Assembly: GCA_937926515.1 (NCBI GenBank)
Contig: CALAZZ010000119.1
Location: 1 to 11,887 of the forward strand
From: an uncultured Bacteroidales bacterium
GTDB taxonomy: Bacteria > Bacteroidota > Bacteroidia > Bacteroidales > F082
DNA length: 11,887 nt
Reading direction: 5' to 3'
This document shows, piece by piece, positions 6,007 to 11,887 of the stretch. The notes below the pieces were generated by a model, which saw only the letters and a program-made list of their open reading frames with translations, was not told where the DNA came from and did no database searches. The position numbers and the translations under genes are program-made. The first letter of the stretch is position 1. Every line of letters begins with the position of its first letter.

Positions 6007-7269
6007 TTACCTGAAGTTATACCTAATACCGGTTTGGATTGATGGCCACAAGGGATTGGTGCTTCTGATCGTATAGGGCTGGCTCTCGTTGAGGAAGAAA
6101 TACTGGATACCTCCCTGGCCGTATAAGCTGAACTGCTTTGAGATGGTGAGGTCAATTCCAACACCACTCAGTATTGAAAGCTGTATCCCTCTTACAGGGG
6201 CGTATGTTGATTCCACGTTGACTTCAACATCATTGTCCATATAATATGTTGAGAAACGGTTCCGCAGTCCTTTTTCTATAACAAACGACTGATTCAGGAA
6301 CAGTTTCCACAGCTCACGATGAACCACATTGAAACGTACGCCTACCGGTGCACCCAGGTAATAGATTGATGTTTCATATTCCTTATGAAAGCCATTCATC
6401 TTGTAGGTGCTGTTCACTGAGGTCAGTCGAGTATAAACCAATCCTGTTTCGATTTCCCACCGTTTGCTCAGAGCATATCCTGCCATAAATCCAAGACCAA
6501 CAGGATGTTTGTGTTCGGTGCTTTCGATCTGTTCAAAATAAGCTGTTTCGTATGCCATATCAGAGGTGAATTCATCATGGGCAAATGTAGACCGCGTCTC
6601 TTCTATAACATAGTCTTCGTCGGGCATGGCAAATGAGGGATTTGTTCCATAACCTAGCGCGAGGTTCCATCCCTGGTATTTATTTGCTGATGGAGTATCA
6701 AAGGTGACCGGATCATACAACTGTGAAAGGTCTGCAGGTGGCAAGGCGGTGGTTTCAGATTCGGGCGTATCAATGCCAATCTCTTGCTCTGCTAGCGCTA
6801 CTTCATCGTGATCAAGCTGATAGATATGATCGGCGATGACCCCAAGCGCTCTTAAATTCGTTATTGACCTGTTCACCATTTCTGTCCTGAGGGTGGTAAA
6901 GAGGTATTTATTCTCTAATTTTTGATAGGTTAAATAATGAAAGGTATGACCCAAAGGCAGGGTTTTATCAGATACACGGGATGGCAACAGATCAGTTTCA
7001 CTTTCAGGCGTAAGAATATCATCATCAGCGTGATCTTGTTGAATACTTTCTGATATGATGGTTTCATTTCCGGAGAAGTTGACATATAATAAACCACCCA
7101 TGCCCAATAGGAGCAAGAGGGAGGCTGCTGCTGCGCGGTACCATACAAACAGTCTGCGTTTGCGGCGCCGTTGTTGAATCCTGTTCCACGTATCAGGTGG
7201 AGGGCTGAGTTGGAAGTTTTCCAGACCAGCCTTGAATAGCTCTTTTATTTTATCTTTATTGTCCACCAT
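6007..7269 (-). CDS. Anti-sigma protein with inner-membrane helix and outer-membrane barrel (Dma-like)
   Basis: A 420-residue protein in distinct parts. Residues 1-42 are a short, charged, probably cytoplasmic segment: KIKELFKAGLENF, then SPPPDTWNRIQQRRRKRR. It looks like the sigma-binding helix region of Bacteroidota anti-sigma proteins. Residues ~43-65 form a single membrane helix (AAAASLLLLLGMGGLLYV). Residues ~66-200 are an acidic, low-complexity linker rich in Asp, Glu, Ser and Thr. Residues ~200-420 look like an outer-membrane beta-barrel of the OMP_b-brl_2 kind, with strands such as VGLGFMAGYAL, EIETGLVYTRL and LYGQGGIQYFFL, ending in IQTGIRYNFR. The gene overlaps the end of the sigma gene by 14 nt, which indicates translational coupling. 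The architecture fits the dual membrane-spanning anti-sigma (Dma) type known from Bacteroides thetaiotaomicron. Alternatively the C-terminal part could be periplasmic. Regulation of the neighbouring sigma factor is inferred from position. Confidence 0.85.
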   Translation of the reverse strand: MVDNKDKIKELFKAGLENFQLSPPPDTWNRIQQRRRKRRLFVWYRAAAASLLLLLGMGGLLYVNFSGNETIISESIQQDHADDDILTPESETDLLPSRVSDKTLPLGHTFHYLTYQKLENKYLFTTLRTEMVNRSITNLRALGVIADHIYQLDHDEVALAEQEIGIDTPESETTALPPADLSQLYDPVTFDTPSANKYQGWNLALGYGTNPSFAMPDEDYVIEETRSTFAHDEFTSDMAYETAYFEQIESTEHKHPVGLGFMAGYALSKRWEIETGLVYTRLTSVNSTYKMNGFHKEYETSIYYLGAPVGVRFNVVHRELWKLFLNQSFVIEKGLRNRFSTYYMDNDVEVNVESTYAPVRGIQLSILSGVGIDLTISKQFSLYGQGGIQYFFLNESQPYTIRSTNPLWPSIQTGIRYNFR

Positions 7270-7807
7270 ATTGATCAGGTGATTGTTTAATCAATCGTTG
7301 TTGTAACCAAAGTCTTGCCCGAGCATATTGGGATTTAGAGGTCCCCTCACTGATGCCGAGCAAAACACCAATTTCTTTATGGGAATAACCTTCAATGGCA
7401 TAGAGGTTAAAAACTGTCCTGAAACCCGTTGGCAACGCGCGTATGTGGTCCAGAAGTTCGGCTGCGTGAATCTTATCAGGTATGAAGGCATCATCATCGC
7501 TGTAGTGTGTAATGTAGTCAATTTCAATACTGTGTTTTAGTAAGTCTGTTTTACGTAAAAATGTAAGACATGTATTCACGACTATCCTTCTGACCCAACC
7601 TTCCAGCGAGCCTTCGCCCCTGAAACTGTCCAGTTGCGAAAAAACCCTGATGAATGCTTCCTGAAGATAGTCTTCCGCTGTGCCCTTATCCCTGGCATAG
7701 CGTAAGCATACAGCATACATTTTTGGTGCAAACCGCTCATAAAAATGCTGTTGCGCCTGCATATCGCCACCCCGGCAATCCATAAGGAGTTGCTTCTCGT
7801 CCATCAC
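7256..7807 (-). CDS. ECF-type RNA polymerase sigma factor
   Basis: A 183-residue sigma-70 family protein of the extracytoplasmic-function class. Region 2 covers residues ~20-90, including the polymerase-binding and -10 recognition part with TAEDYLQEAFIRVFSQLDSFRG (~43-64) and EGWVRRIVVNTCLTFLRK. A linker of about 25 residues follows. Region 4 covers ~118-172, with the helix-turn-helix YSHKEIGVLLGISEGTSKSQYARAR (141-165) that reads the -35 element. No region 1 or 3 is present, as usual for the class. The start could be either of the two adjacent ATGs (7807 or 7804). It is the first gene of a four-gene unit with a Bacteroidota housekeeping-type promoter at 7905-7936, so basal transcription does not obviously depend on itself. 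Its stop lies inside the anti-sigma gene, an overlap typical of cognate pairs. Confidence 0.95.
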   Translation of the reverse strand: MMDEKQLLMDCRGGDMQAQQHFYERFAPKMYAVCLRYARDKGTAEDYLQEAFIRVFSQLDSFRGEGSLEGWVRRIVVNTCLTFLRKTDLLKHSIEIDYITHYSDDDAFIPDKIHAAELLDHIRALPTGFRTVFNLYAIEGYSHKEIGVLLGISEGTSKSQYARARLWLQQRLIKQSPDQYGGQ

Positions 7808-7904
7808 CCGTTGCCAGCGCTATTAAGTGGTATGCAACTATCAGATGCAGCATGCCTTTGAAAGGTTGCATTCATCATCTATACTATTATTGAATTTGCG
7901 CTAC

Positions 7905-7936
7905 CAAAAGTAGCCGAAGTATTAACCTCATGCAAA
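7905..7936 (-). promoter_or_regulatory. Promoter of the sigma/anti-sigma operon
   Basis: On the minus strand TTTG (7933-7936) is separated by 20 nt from TACTTTTG (7905-7912). Both boxes match the Bacteroidota primary-sigma consensus TTTG / TAnnTTTG exactly. Transcription would start near 7898, giving a leader of about 90 nt before the sigma start at 7807. Confidence 0.65.
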
Positions 7937-7963
7937 TATCGTTAATGTTTCGATGAAGATGAT

Positions 7964-7976
7964 ACTCAAGTTGAGT
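7964..7976. repeat. Short inverted repeat upstream of the sigma promoter
   Basis: ACTCAA and TTGAGT flank a single G. It ends 27 nt upstream of the TTTG box of the sigma promoter, where an activator site would be expected. It is short enough to arise by chance. Confidence 0.3.
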
Positions 7977-8056
7977 CAAAATGAGTGGTAAAAGCTTTTA
8001 TGGGTAAAAATAATTGCAGACAGGAGGTAGGTTTGGTGGTAAGATAAAAAAACATC

Positions 8057-8147
8057 GCCATAAGGGTATCTTAAACTGTCTCAATTAGTAAGCAGGACTC
8101 ACCTAGTGAGTCCTGGCCTAACACATTCATTCAAGTACTCTTATGGC
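8057..8147. repeat. Nested inverted repeats in the PEPCK 3' region
   Basis: The inner hairpin is a perfect 10-bp stem, CAGGACTCAC (8093-8102) with GTGAGTCCTG (8106-8115), and a 3-nt loop. An outer 8-bp inverted repeat, GCCATAAG (8057-8064) with CTTATGGC (8140-8147), encloses it. No T tract follows the inner stem on either strand, so it is not a standard intrinsic terminator. It may stabilise or process the 3' end of the PEPCK mRNA, or be a mobile or extragenic palindromic element. Confidence 0.5.
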
Positions 8148-8184
8148 AAATTCTAATCTGTAGGGATAGATTGAGTAATTTTGA

Positions 8185-9807
8185 CTAGTCCACTTTTTTT
8201 GGTCCTGCAGCTAACAGGCGTTTGCCTTCCTCAGTATCGGTATATTTTTCAAAATTCTCGATAAATTTCTTTGCCAGGTCCTTGGCTTTGGTGTCAAATT
8301 CCGTCGGATCGGTGTAGGTGTTGCGCGTGAACAGGATGTTTGAATCCACTCCCGGCAGTTCGGTGGGCACTTCCAGACCGAATATATGTGTTGTGCGCGT
8401 GGGTGCCTTCTCAATACTGCCATCAAGGATTGCATCAATAATGGTTCGGGTCACTTTGATCGAGATCCTTTTGCCTGTACCGTTCCATCCGGTATTTACC
8501 AGGTAGGCTTTGGCGCCAACGGCCTTCATGCGTTTCACCAGCTCCACGGCATATTTCGTAGGATGCAAAGCAAGGAACGCATTCCCGAAACAGGCCGAAA
8601 AAGTGGGTTGTGGTGTGGTCACTCCCCGTTCTGTACCAGCTAGTTTAGCAGTAAACCCGGAAAGAAAATGGTACTCTGTCTGATCACTGCTAAGCTTGGC
8701 TACCGGAGGCAGCACCCCAAATGCATCAGCAGTCAGGAAAATGACTTTTGTGGCATGTCCACCCTTTGAAACAGGCTTGACGATATTGTTGATATGGTAT
8801 ATGGGGTAAGAAACACGAGTGTTTTCTGTTTTGGAAGCATCTCCAAAGTCGATGCTGCCATCTGCACGCACCACAAGATTTTCGAGCAGGGCATCACGTT
8901 TGATGGCATTGTAGATATCGGGTTCATTCTCTTTACTTAAGTTAATGCACTTGGCATAGCACCCGCCTTCAAAGTTAAATACACCATCATCATCCCATCC
9001 GTGTTCATCATCACCGATCAACATCCTTTTGGGATCGGCTGAAAGTGTGGTTTTACCTGTGCCTGACAGTCCAAAGAAAATGGCGACATCACCGTTCTTG
9101 CCCATATTGGCAGAGCAGTGCATGGCAGCAATGCCCTTGAGTGGCAAATAATAATTCATCATGGTGAAAATTCCCTTTTTCATCTCTCCACCATACCAGG
9201 AACCTCCAATGATCTGCATCCTTTCAGTAAGATTGAAAACAACAAAGTTTTCTGAATTCATGCCCATATCTTTCCATTTCGGATTGGTTACCTTGGATGC
9301 GTTTAGCAAAACAAAATCAGGTTGAAAATTTACCAATTCCTCATCGGTGGGCCTGATGAACATGTTTTTAACAAAATGTGCTTGCCAGGCCACTTCCATC
9401 ACAAAGCGAACGCAGAGCCTTGAATCTTTGTTAGCACCTGCATAGCCATCAACAATGTATAGTTTTTTCCCTGAGAGTTGTTTTGTGGTAAGTTTCTTGA
9501 GATAATCCCATTTTTCCTGTTCAAGCGGCCGGTTATCATTTTTACCTTGTGTGGACCACCACACCGTATCACGTGAAACATCATCCATTACAATGTATTT
9601 GTCCTTAGGTGACCTTCCAGTGAAAATCCCGGTATCAACCGAGACCGCACCTGTGTCGGTCACTACTCCCTTGTCGAATCCTGTGAGTGAAGGGTCGGTT
9701 TCGTGTGCGAATAGTTCATCATAAGATGGATTGTAAAATAATTCTGTTGAGGCATCAATGCCATACCGGGCCAACTCTGATTTGAGTGTTGCAAGATCTT
9801 TAGCCAT
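8185..9807 (-). CDS. pckA: Phosphoenolpyruvate carboxykinase (ATP)
   Basis: A complete 540-residue ATP-dependent PEPCK, the same length as the E. coli enzyme. It catalyses oxaloacetate + ATP = PEP + ADP + CO2 in the cytosol. Visible motifs include FTGRSPKDKY with Arg65 (substrate binding) and WYGGEMKKG at 204-212 (Lys residues near the metal and substrate). Also present are His230, the P-loop GLSGTGKT at 246-253, IGDDEHGW with the metal-binding Asp pair at 266-267, and NTGWNGTGKR at 438-447. The start at 9807 (MAKDLATLKS) is chosen over the in-frame ATG at 9882. The extra 25 hydrophobic residues do not belong to the family, and a perfect -7 box (9850-9857) lies inside them. In fermentative Bacteroidota this enzyme often runs toward oxaloacetate for succinate formation. 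PPDK lies upstream on the same strand but is separated by a terminator, so the two are probably regulated separately. Confidence 0.97.
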   Translation of the reverse strand: MAKDLATLKSELARYGIDASTELFYNPSYDELFAHETDPSLTGFDKGVVTDTGAVSVDTGIFTGRSPKDKYIVMDDVSRDTVWWSTQGKNDNRPLEQEKWDYLKKLTTKQLSGKKLYIVDGYAGANKDSRLCVRFVMEVAWQAHFVKNMFIRPTDEELVNFQPDFVLLNASKVTNPKWKDMGMNSENFVVFNLTERMQIIGGSWYGGEMKKGIFTMMNYYLPLKGIAAMHCSANMGKNGDVAIFFGLSGTGKTTLSADPKRMLIGDDEHGWDDDGVFNFEGGCYAKCINLSKENEPDIYNAIKRDALLENLVVRADGSIDFGDASKTENTRVSYPIYHINNIVKPVSKGGHATKVIFLTADAFGVLPPVAKLSSDQTEYHFLSGFTAKLAGTERGVTTPQPTFSACFGNAFLALHPTKYAVELVKRMKAVGAKAYLVNTGWNGTGKRISIKVTRTIIDAILDGSIEKAPTRTTHIFGLEVPTELPGVDSNILFTRNTYTDPTEFDTKAKDLAKKFIENFEKYTDTEEGKRLLAAGPKKVD

Positions 9808-9849
9808 ACTGTTTTTTTTGATTATAAAATTGAATATCAAGACAGGCGG

Positions 9850-9857
9850 CAAATTTA
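9850..9857 (-). promoter_or_regulatory. -7 box of the PEPCK promoter
   Basis: The minus strand reads TAAATTTG, a perfect TAnnTTTG, with predicted transcription start near 9843, about 36 nt before the ATG at 9807. A TTTG lies only 16 nt upstream. At the usual 19-21 nt distance lies the edge of the palindrome at 9879-9890 rather than a clear TTTG, so the -33 element is weak and may depend on a regulator. Confidence 0.5.
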
Positions 9858-9878
9858 AAAAAAAGTAAACTGCCAAAA

Positions 9879-9890
9879 GCAATCGATTGC
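9879..9890. promoter_or_regulatory. 12-bp palindrome at the PEPCK -33 region, possible operator
   Basis: GCAATCGATTGC is a perfect palindrome whose edge overlaps the place where the -33 element should be. The position suits a dimeric regulator acting on pckA. No regulator family can be named from it. Confidence 0.35.
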
Positions 9891-9900
9891 GGAATAGACC

Positions 9901-9923
9901 TTATTTTTATAGGATAAAAATAA
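9901..9923. repeat. AT-only inverted repeat upstream of PEPCK
   Basis: TTATTTTTAT (9901-9910) and ATAAAAATAA (9914-9923) are exact reverse complements around AGG. The element follows the PPDK terminator directly and may extend its effect or serve as an AT-rich upstream element. It may also be chance in AT-rich DNA. Confidence 0.4.
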
Positions 9924-9955
9924 AAAAAGGTGCCTCTAATTGATATTGGCACCTT
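9922..9955 (-). terminator. Intrinsic terminator of the PPDK gene
   Basis: On the minus strand, AAGGTGCC (9948-9955) pairs perfectly with GGCACCTT (9927-9934) across a 13-nt loop. The stem runs into a T tract (9922-9928, overlapping the stem end). It starts 24 nt after the PPDK stop at 9980 and separates PPDK from PEPCK transcription. Confidence 0.88.
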
Positions 9956-9979
9956 GATTATTATGCAATTAAAGAGTTC

Positions 9980-11887
9980 CTATTTCTTGGATTTCTTTGC
10001 TTTCCTGGATTTTTTTGCAAGTTTTTTTTCTGCAACAGCCTGTGCAGCAGCCAAACGTGCTATGGGCACACGATAGGGTGAGCAGCTTACGTAATGCAAG
10101 CCTGCTTCATGGCAAAACATGACGGAACTGGGTTCGCCGCCATGTTCACCACAAATACCCAGCTTAATGTTTTTGCGGGTTTTACGTCCTTTTTTAACTG
10201 CCATTTTCACCAGTTTTCCGACACCTTGCTGGTCGAGTACTTCGAAAGGATCGTGCTTTAGGATGCCTTTTTCTTTGTATACTTCCAGGAATTTACCTGC
10301 ATCATCACGTGAGTACCCAAAAGTCATTTGGGTGAGGTCGTTGGTGCCAAAAGAGAAAAATTCTGCTGATTTGGCGATATCATCGGCCGTGATGGCTGCC
10401 CTGGGAACCTCAATCATTGTTCCTACCAGGTAATCAATTTTATCATTACGCTCAGCAAAAACTGTTTCAGCAGTATCGCGCACTATTTTTTCCTGCATGC
10501 GCATCTCTTCCAGGGTACCGGTAAGCGGAATCATGATTTCAGGAATGGCTTTTATGCCCTTGGCCTTTAAGTTAAGTGCAGCTTCGATGATGGCCCTGGC
10601 CTGTGTTTCGGTGATTTCAGGATAGGTGTTTCCCAGCCTGCATCCGCGGTGTCCCAACATGGGGTTGAACTCATGCAATTCTTCAATCTTGGCTTTGATT
10701 TTTTCAACCGGAACGCCCATTACTTTTGCCATTTCGTTCTGCCCCTTATCGTCATGCGGAACAAATTCGTGCAATGGTGGGTCGAGCAGTCGAACTGTGA
10801 CGGGCAGGTCCTGCATGGCCTCGAAAATGCCTTCGAAGTCTTCTCTTTGTATCGGAAGGAGTTTTTCAAGCGCTTTTCGACGACCTGTCTCATCATCAGC
10901 CAGGATCATCTCGCGCATGGCGATAATTTTGTCACCACCGAAGAACATATGCTCGGTACGGCAAAGTCCGATACCTTGGGCACCAAAGTCACGTGCTACC
11001 TCCGCATCATGTGGGGTGTCGGCATTGGTTCTTACTTTCATTTTTGCCCTTTTATCAGCGAGCTCCATCAGTTTTCCGAAATCGCCGCTTAGTTCAGGGT
11101 CTTTGGTAGGAATACGTCCCTCATAGACCTCTCCCTTGCTTCCGTTTAAAGAAATGAAATCACCTTCCTTAAACATTTTTCCTCCCATTTCAAGAGTACG
11201 GGCTTTGTAGTTTACCTTTATCGTGCCGGCTCCAGACACACAGCACTTACCCATACCGCGGGCTACTACTGCCGCATGTGAGGTCATGCCACCGCGTGCA
11301 GTCAGGATGCCTTCGGCAACATTCATTCCTTTGAGGTCCTCGGGTGAGGTTTCAACGCGGACAAGAATGATCTTTTTTCCCTGCGTCGCCCAGGCTTCAG
11401 CTTCATCGGCATGGAAGACAACCTGTCCGGTTGCTGCTCCTGGCGAAGCGGGTAAACCTTTTGCCATTACTTTGGCTTTTGCCAGTGCTTCATTGTCGAA
11501 CACAGGATGCAGCAACTCATCCAACCTGTTTGGATCAATGCGCATAAGGGCTTCATCTTTACTCAGAATGCCTTGCTCAAGCATTTCCATGGCGATACGT
11601 ACCATAGCAGCACCGGTGCGCTTTCCGTTACGTGTTTGCAATATCCACAGCTTGCCTTCCTGAATGGTGAACTCGAGGTCTTGCATATCACGGTAATGGT
11701 CTTCCATTTTTTGCTGCAGCGTATTGAGTTCATGGTATATCTCGGGCATAGCCTCTTCCAGGGATGGGTATTTGCTTGCGCGCTCTTCTTCAGTAATATT
11801 TTGCAGTTTGGCCCAACGGCGCGAGCCTTCAAGTGTGATCTCCTGTGGTGTACGTATTCCTGCAACCACATCTTCGCCCTGTGCATT
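9980..11887 (-). CDS. ppdK: Pyruvate, phosphate dikinase, N-terminus beyond window edge
   Basis: The frame is open to the right edge; the last 635 residues are visible, beginning NAQGEDVVAGIRTP. The full enzyme is about 870-900 residues, so roughly 250 N-terminal residues (most of the ATP-grasp domain) are missing. It interconverts pyruvate + ATP + Pi and PEP + AMP + PPi. The central swivelling domain carries the phosphorylated His in GGMTSHAAVVARGMGK (His at visible residue ~204). The C-terminal TIM-barrel PEP/pyruvate domain runs from about residue 265, with RTEHMFF, ML.HRGCRLG, FSFGTNDLTQM and the catalytic Cys in GICGEHGGEPSS. MVAGIRTP at 11869 is an internal GTG codon, not the start. The protein ends in an unusual Lys-rich tail, AEKKLAKKSRKAKKSKK. 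Together with pckA downstream it controls flux around PEP. A terminator at 9922-9955 closes the unit. Confidence 0.97.
   Translation of the reverse strand, partial: NAQGEDVVAGIRTPQEITLEGSRRWAKLQNITEEERASKYPSLEEAMPEIYHELNTLQQKMEDHYRDMQDLEFTIQEGKLWILQTRNGKRTGAAMVRIAMEMLEQGILSKDEALMRIDPNRLDELLHPVFDNEALAKAKVMAKGLPASPGAATGQVVFHADEAEAWATQGKKIILVRVETSPEDLKGMNVAEGILTARGGMTSHAAVVARGMGKCCVSGAGTIKVNYKARTLEMGGKMFKEGDFISLNGSKGEVYEGRIPTKDPELSGDFGKLMELADKRAKMKVRTNADTPHDAEVARDFGAQGIGLCRTEHMFFGGDKIIAMREMILADDETGRRKALEKLLPIQREDFEGIFEAMQDLPVTVRLLDPPLHEFVPHDDKGQNEMAKVMGVPVEKIKAKIEELHEFNPMLGHRGCRLGNTYPEITETQARAIIEAALNLKAKGIKAIPEIMIPLTGTLEEMRMQEKIVRDTAETVFAERNDKIDYLVGTMIEVPRAAITADDIAKSAEFFSFGTNDLTQMTFGYSRDDAGKFLEVYKEKGILKHDPFEVLDQQGVGKLVKMAVKKGRKTRKNIKLGICGEHGGEPSSVMFCHEAGLHYVSCSPYRVPIARLAAAQAVAEKKLAKKSRKAKKSKK

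Larger units (their letters stand above)
7808..8184. other. Gene-free region between PEPCK and the sigma operon (377 nt)
   Basis: No coding region is supported. Left to right it holds the ~90-nt sigma leader, the sigma promoter (7905-7936), a 6-bp inverted repeat ACTCAA-g-TTGAGT (7964-7976) upstream of the promoter, and an A-rich stretch around 8045. Then comes a hairpin-rich part, 8057-8147, that would form the 3' end of the PEPCK transcript. No canonical T-tract terminator follows the PEPCK stop. Confidence 0.6.

Noticed and set aside
8093..8115. The 10-bp hairpin as an intrinsic terminator of pckA
   Set aside because: No T tract follows on the minus strand (or plus strand), so it is listed only as a structured repeat.
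9808..9882. Longer PEPCK with a hydrophobic N-terminal segment starting at 9882
   Set aside because: PEPCK is cytosolic and the 9807 start gives the standard 540-residue protein. A perfect -7 box sits inside the extension.
10119..11663. Long plus-strand open frames antisense to PPDK (for example 10626-11126, 10649-11092 and 11223-11663)
   Set aside because: They lie wholly within a strongly conserved enzyme gene and have Ser/Pro-rich composition with no recognisable domain, as expected for the reverse of coding DNA.
1..11887. CRISPR array, tRNA/rRNA genes, transposase or integrase genes
   Set aside because: I saw no regularly spaced direct repeats, no recognisable tRNA- or rRNA-like segment, and no recombinase motifs in any open frame.

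Overview
The window comes from a member of the Bacteroidota, most likely the Bacteroidia, though the sequence does not fix the rank further. The evidence is a T9SS type A C-terminal sorting domain, Bacteroidota-style promoters (TTTG ~20 nt upstream of TAnnTTTG), an ECF sigma factor followed by an anti-sigma/outer-membrane-barrel protein, an LVIVD-repeat lipoprotein, and ATP-type PEP carboxykinase next to pyruvate phosphate dikinase. Almost everything lies on the minus strand. Two small genes at about 2.3-2.8 kb are on the plus strand.

Layout, left to right. (1) 1-1910, minus: a secreted fibre-like protein cut by the left edge, and upstream of it in the same transcription unit a secreted protein with a dockerin-type calcium-binding pair and a T9SS sorting domain. 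(2) 1911-2285: a gene-free stretch holding divergent start regions. (3) 2286-2829, plus: a Bor/Iss-like lipoprotein, a strong intrinsic terminator, and a two-helix small membrane protein starting 12 nt after the terminator. (4) 2967-3764, minus: a CDF-type cation transporter with an N-terminal HMA-like domain. (5) 3892-7807, minus: an apparent operon, in transcription order ECF sigma factor, single-pass anti-sigma protein with a predicted outer-membrane barrel, LVIVD-repeat lipoprotein, and a small outer-membrane barrel protein. A near-consensus promoter lies upstream at 7905-7936. (6) 7808-8184: gene-free, with the sigma promoter and a hairpin-rich 3' region behind PEPCK. (7) 8185-9807, minus: complete PEPCK (540 aa). 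(8) 9808-9979: PEPCK promoter region and a clear terminator for PPDK. (9) 9980-11887, minus: the C-terminal 635 residues of PPDK, whose start lies beyond the right edge.

How the genes may work together: PEPCK (oxaloacetate to/from PEP) and PPDK (pyruvate to/from PEP) form a PEP node used for gluconeogenesis or, in fermentative Bacteroidota, for CO2 fixation to oxaloacetate and succinate. The two have separate transcription signals. The most interesting unit is the sigma/anti-sigma operon. The anti-sigma protein appears to span both membranes: cytoplasmic N-terminus, one inner-membrane helix, a long acidic periplasmic linker and a C-terminal outer-membrane barrel. It could therefore report outer-envelope state directly to the sigma factor, with the two downstream cell-envelope genes as co-regulated partners. 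That resembles the dual membrane-spanning anti-sigma (Dma) type known from Bacteroides. Other points worth attention are a 30-bp perfect palindrome inside a signal-peptide coding region, an 18-bp exact repeat in two intergenic regions, and altered metal-site residues in the CDF transporter.
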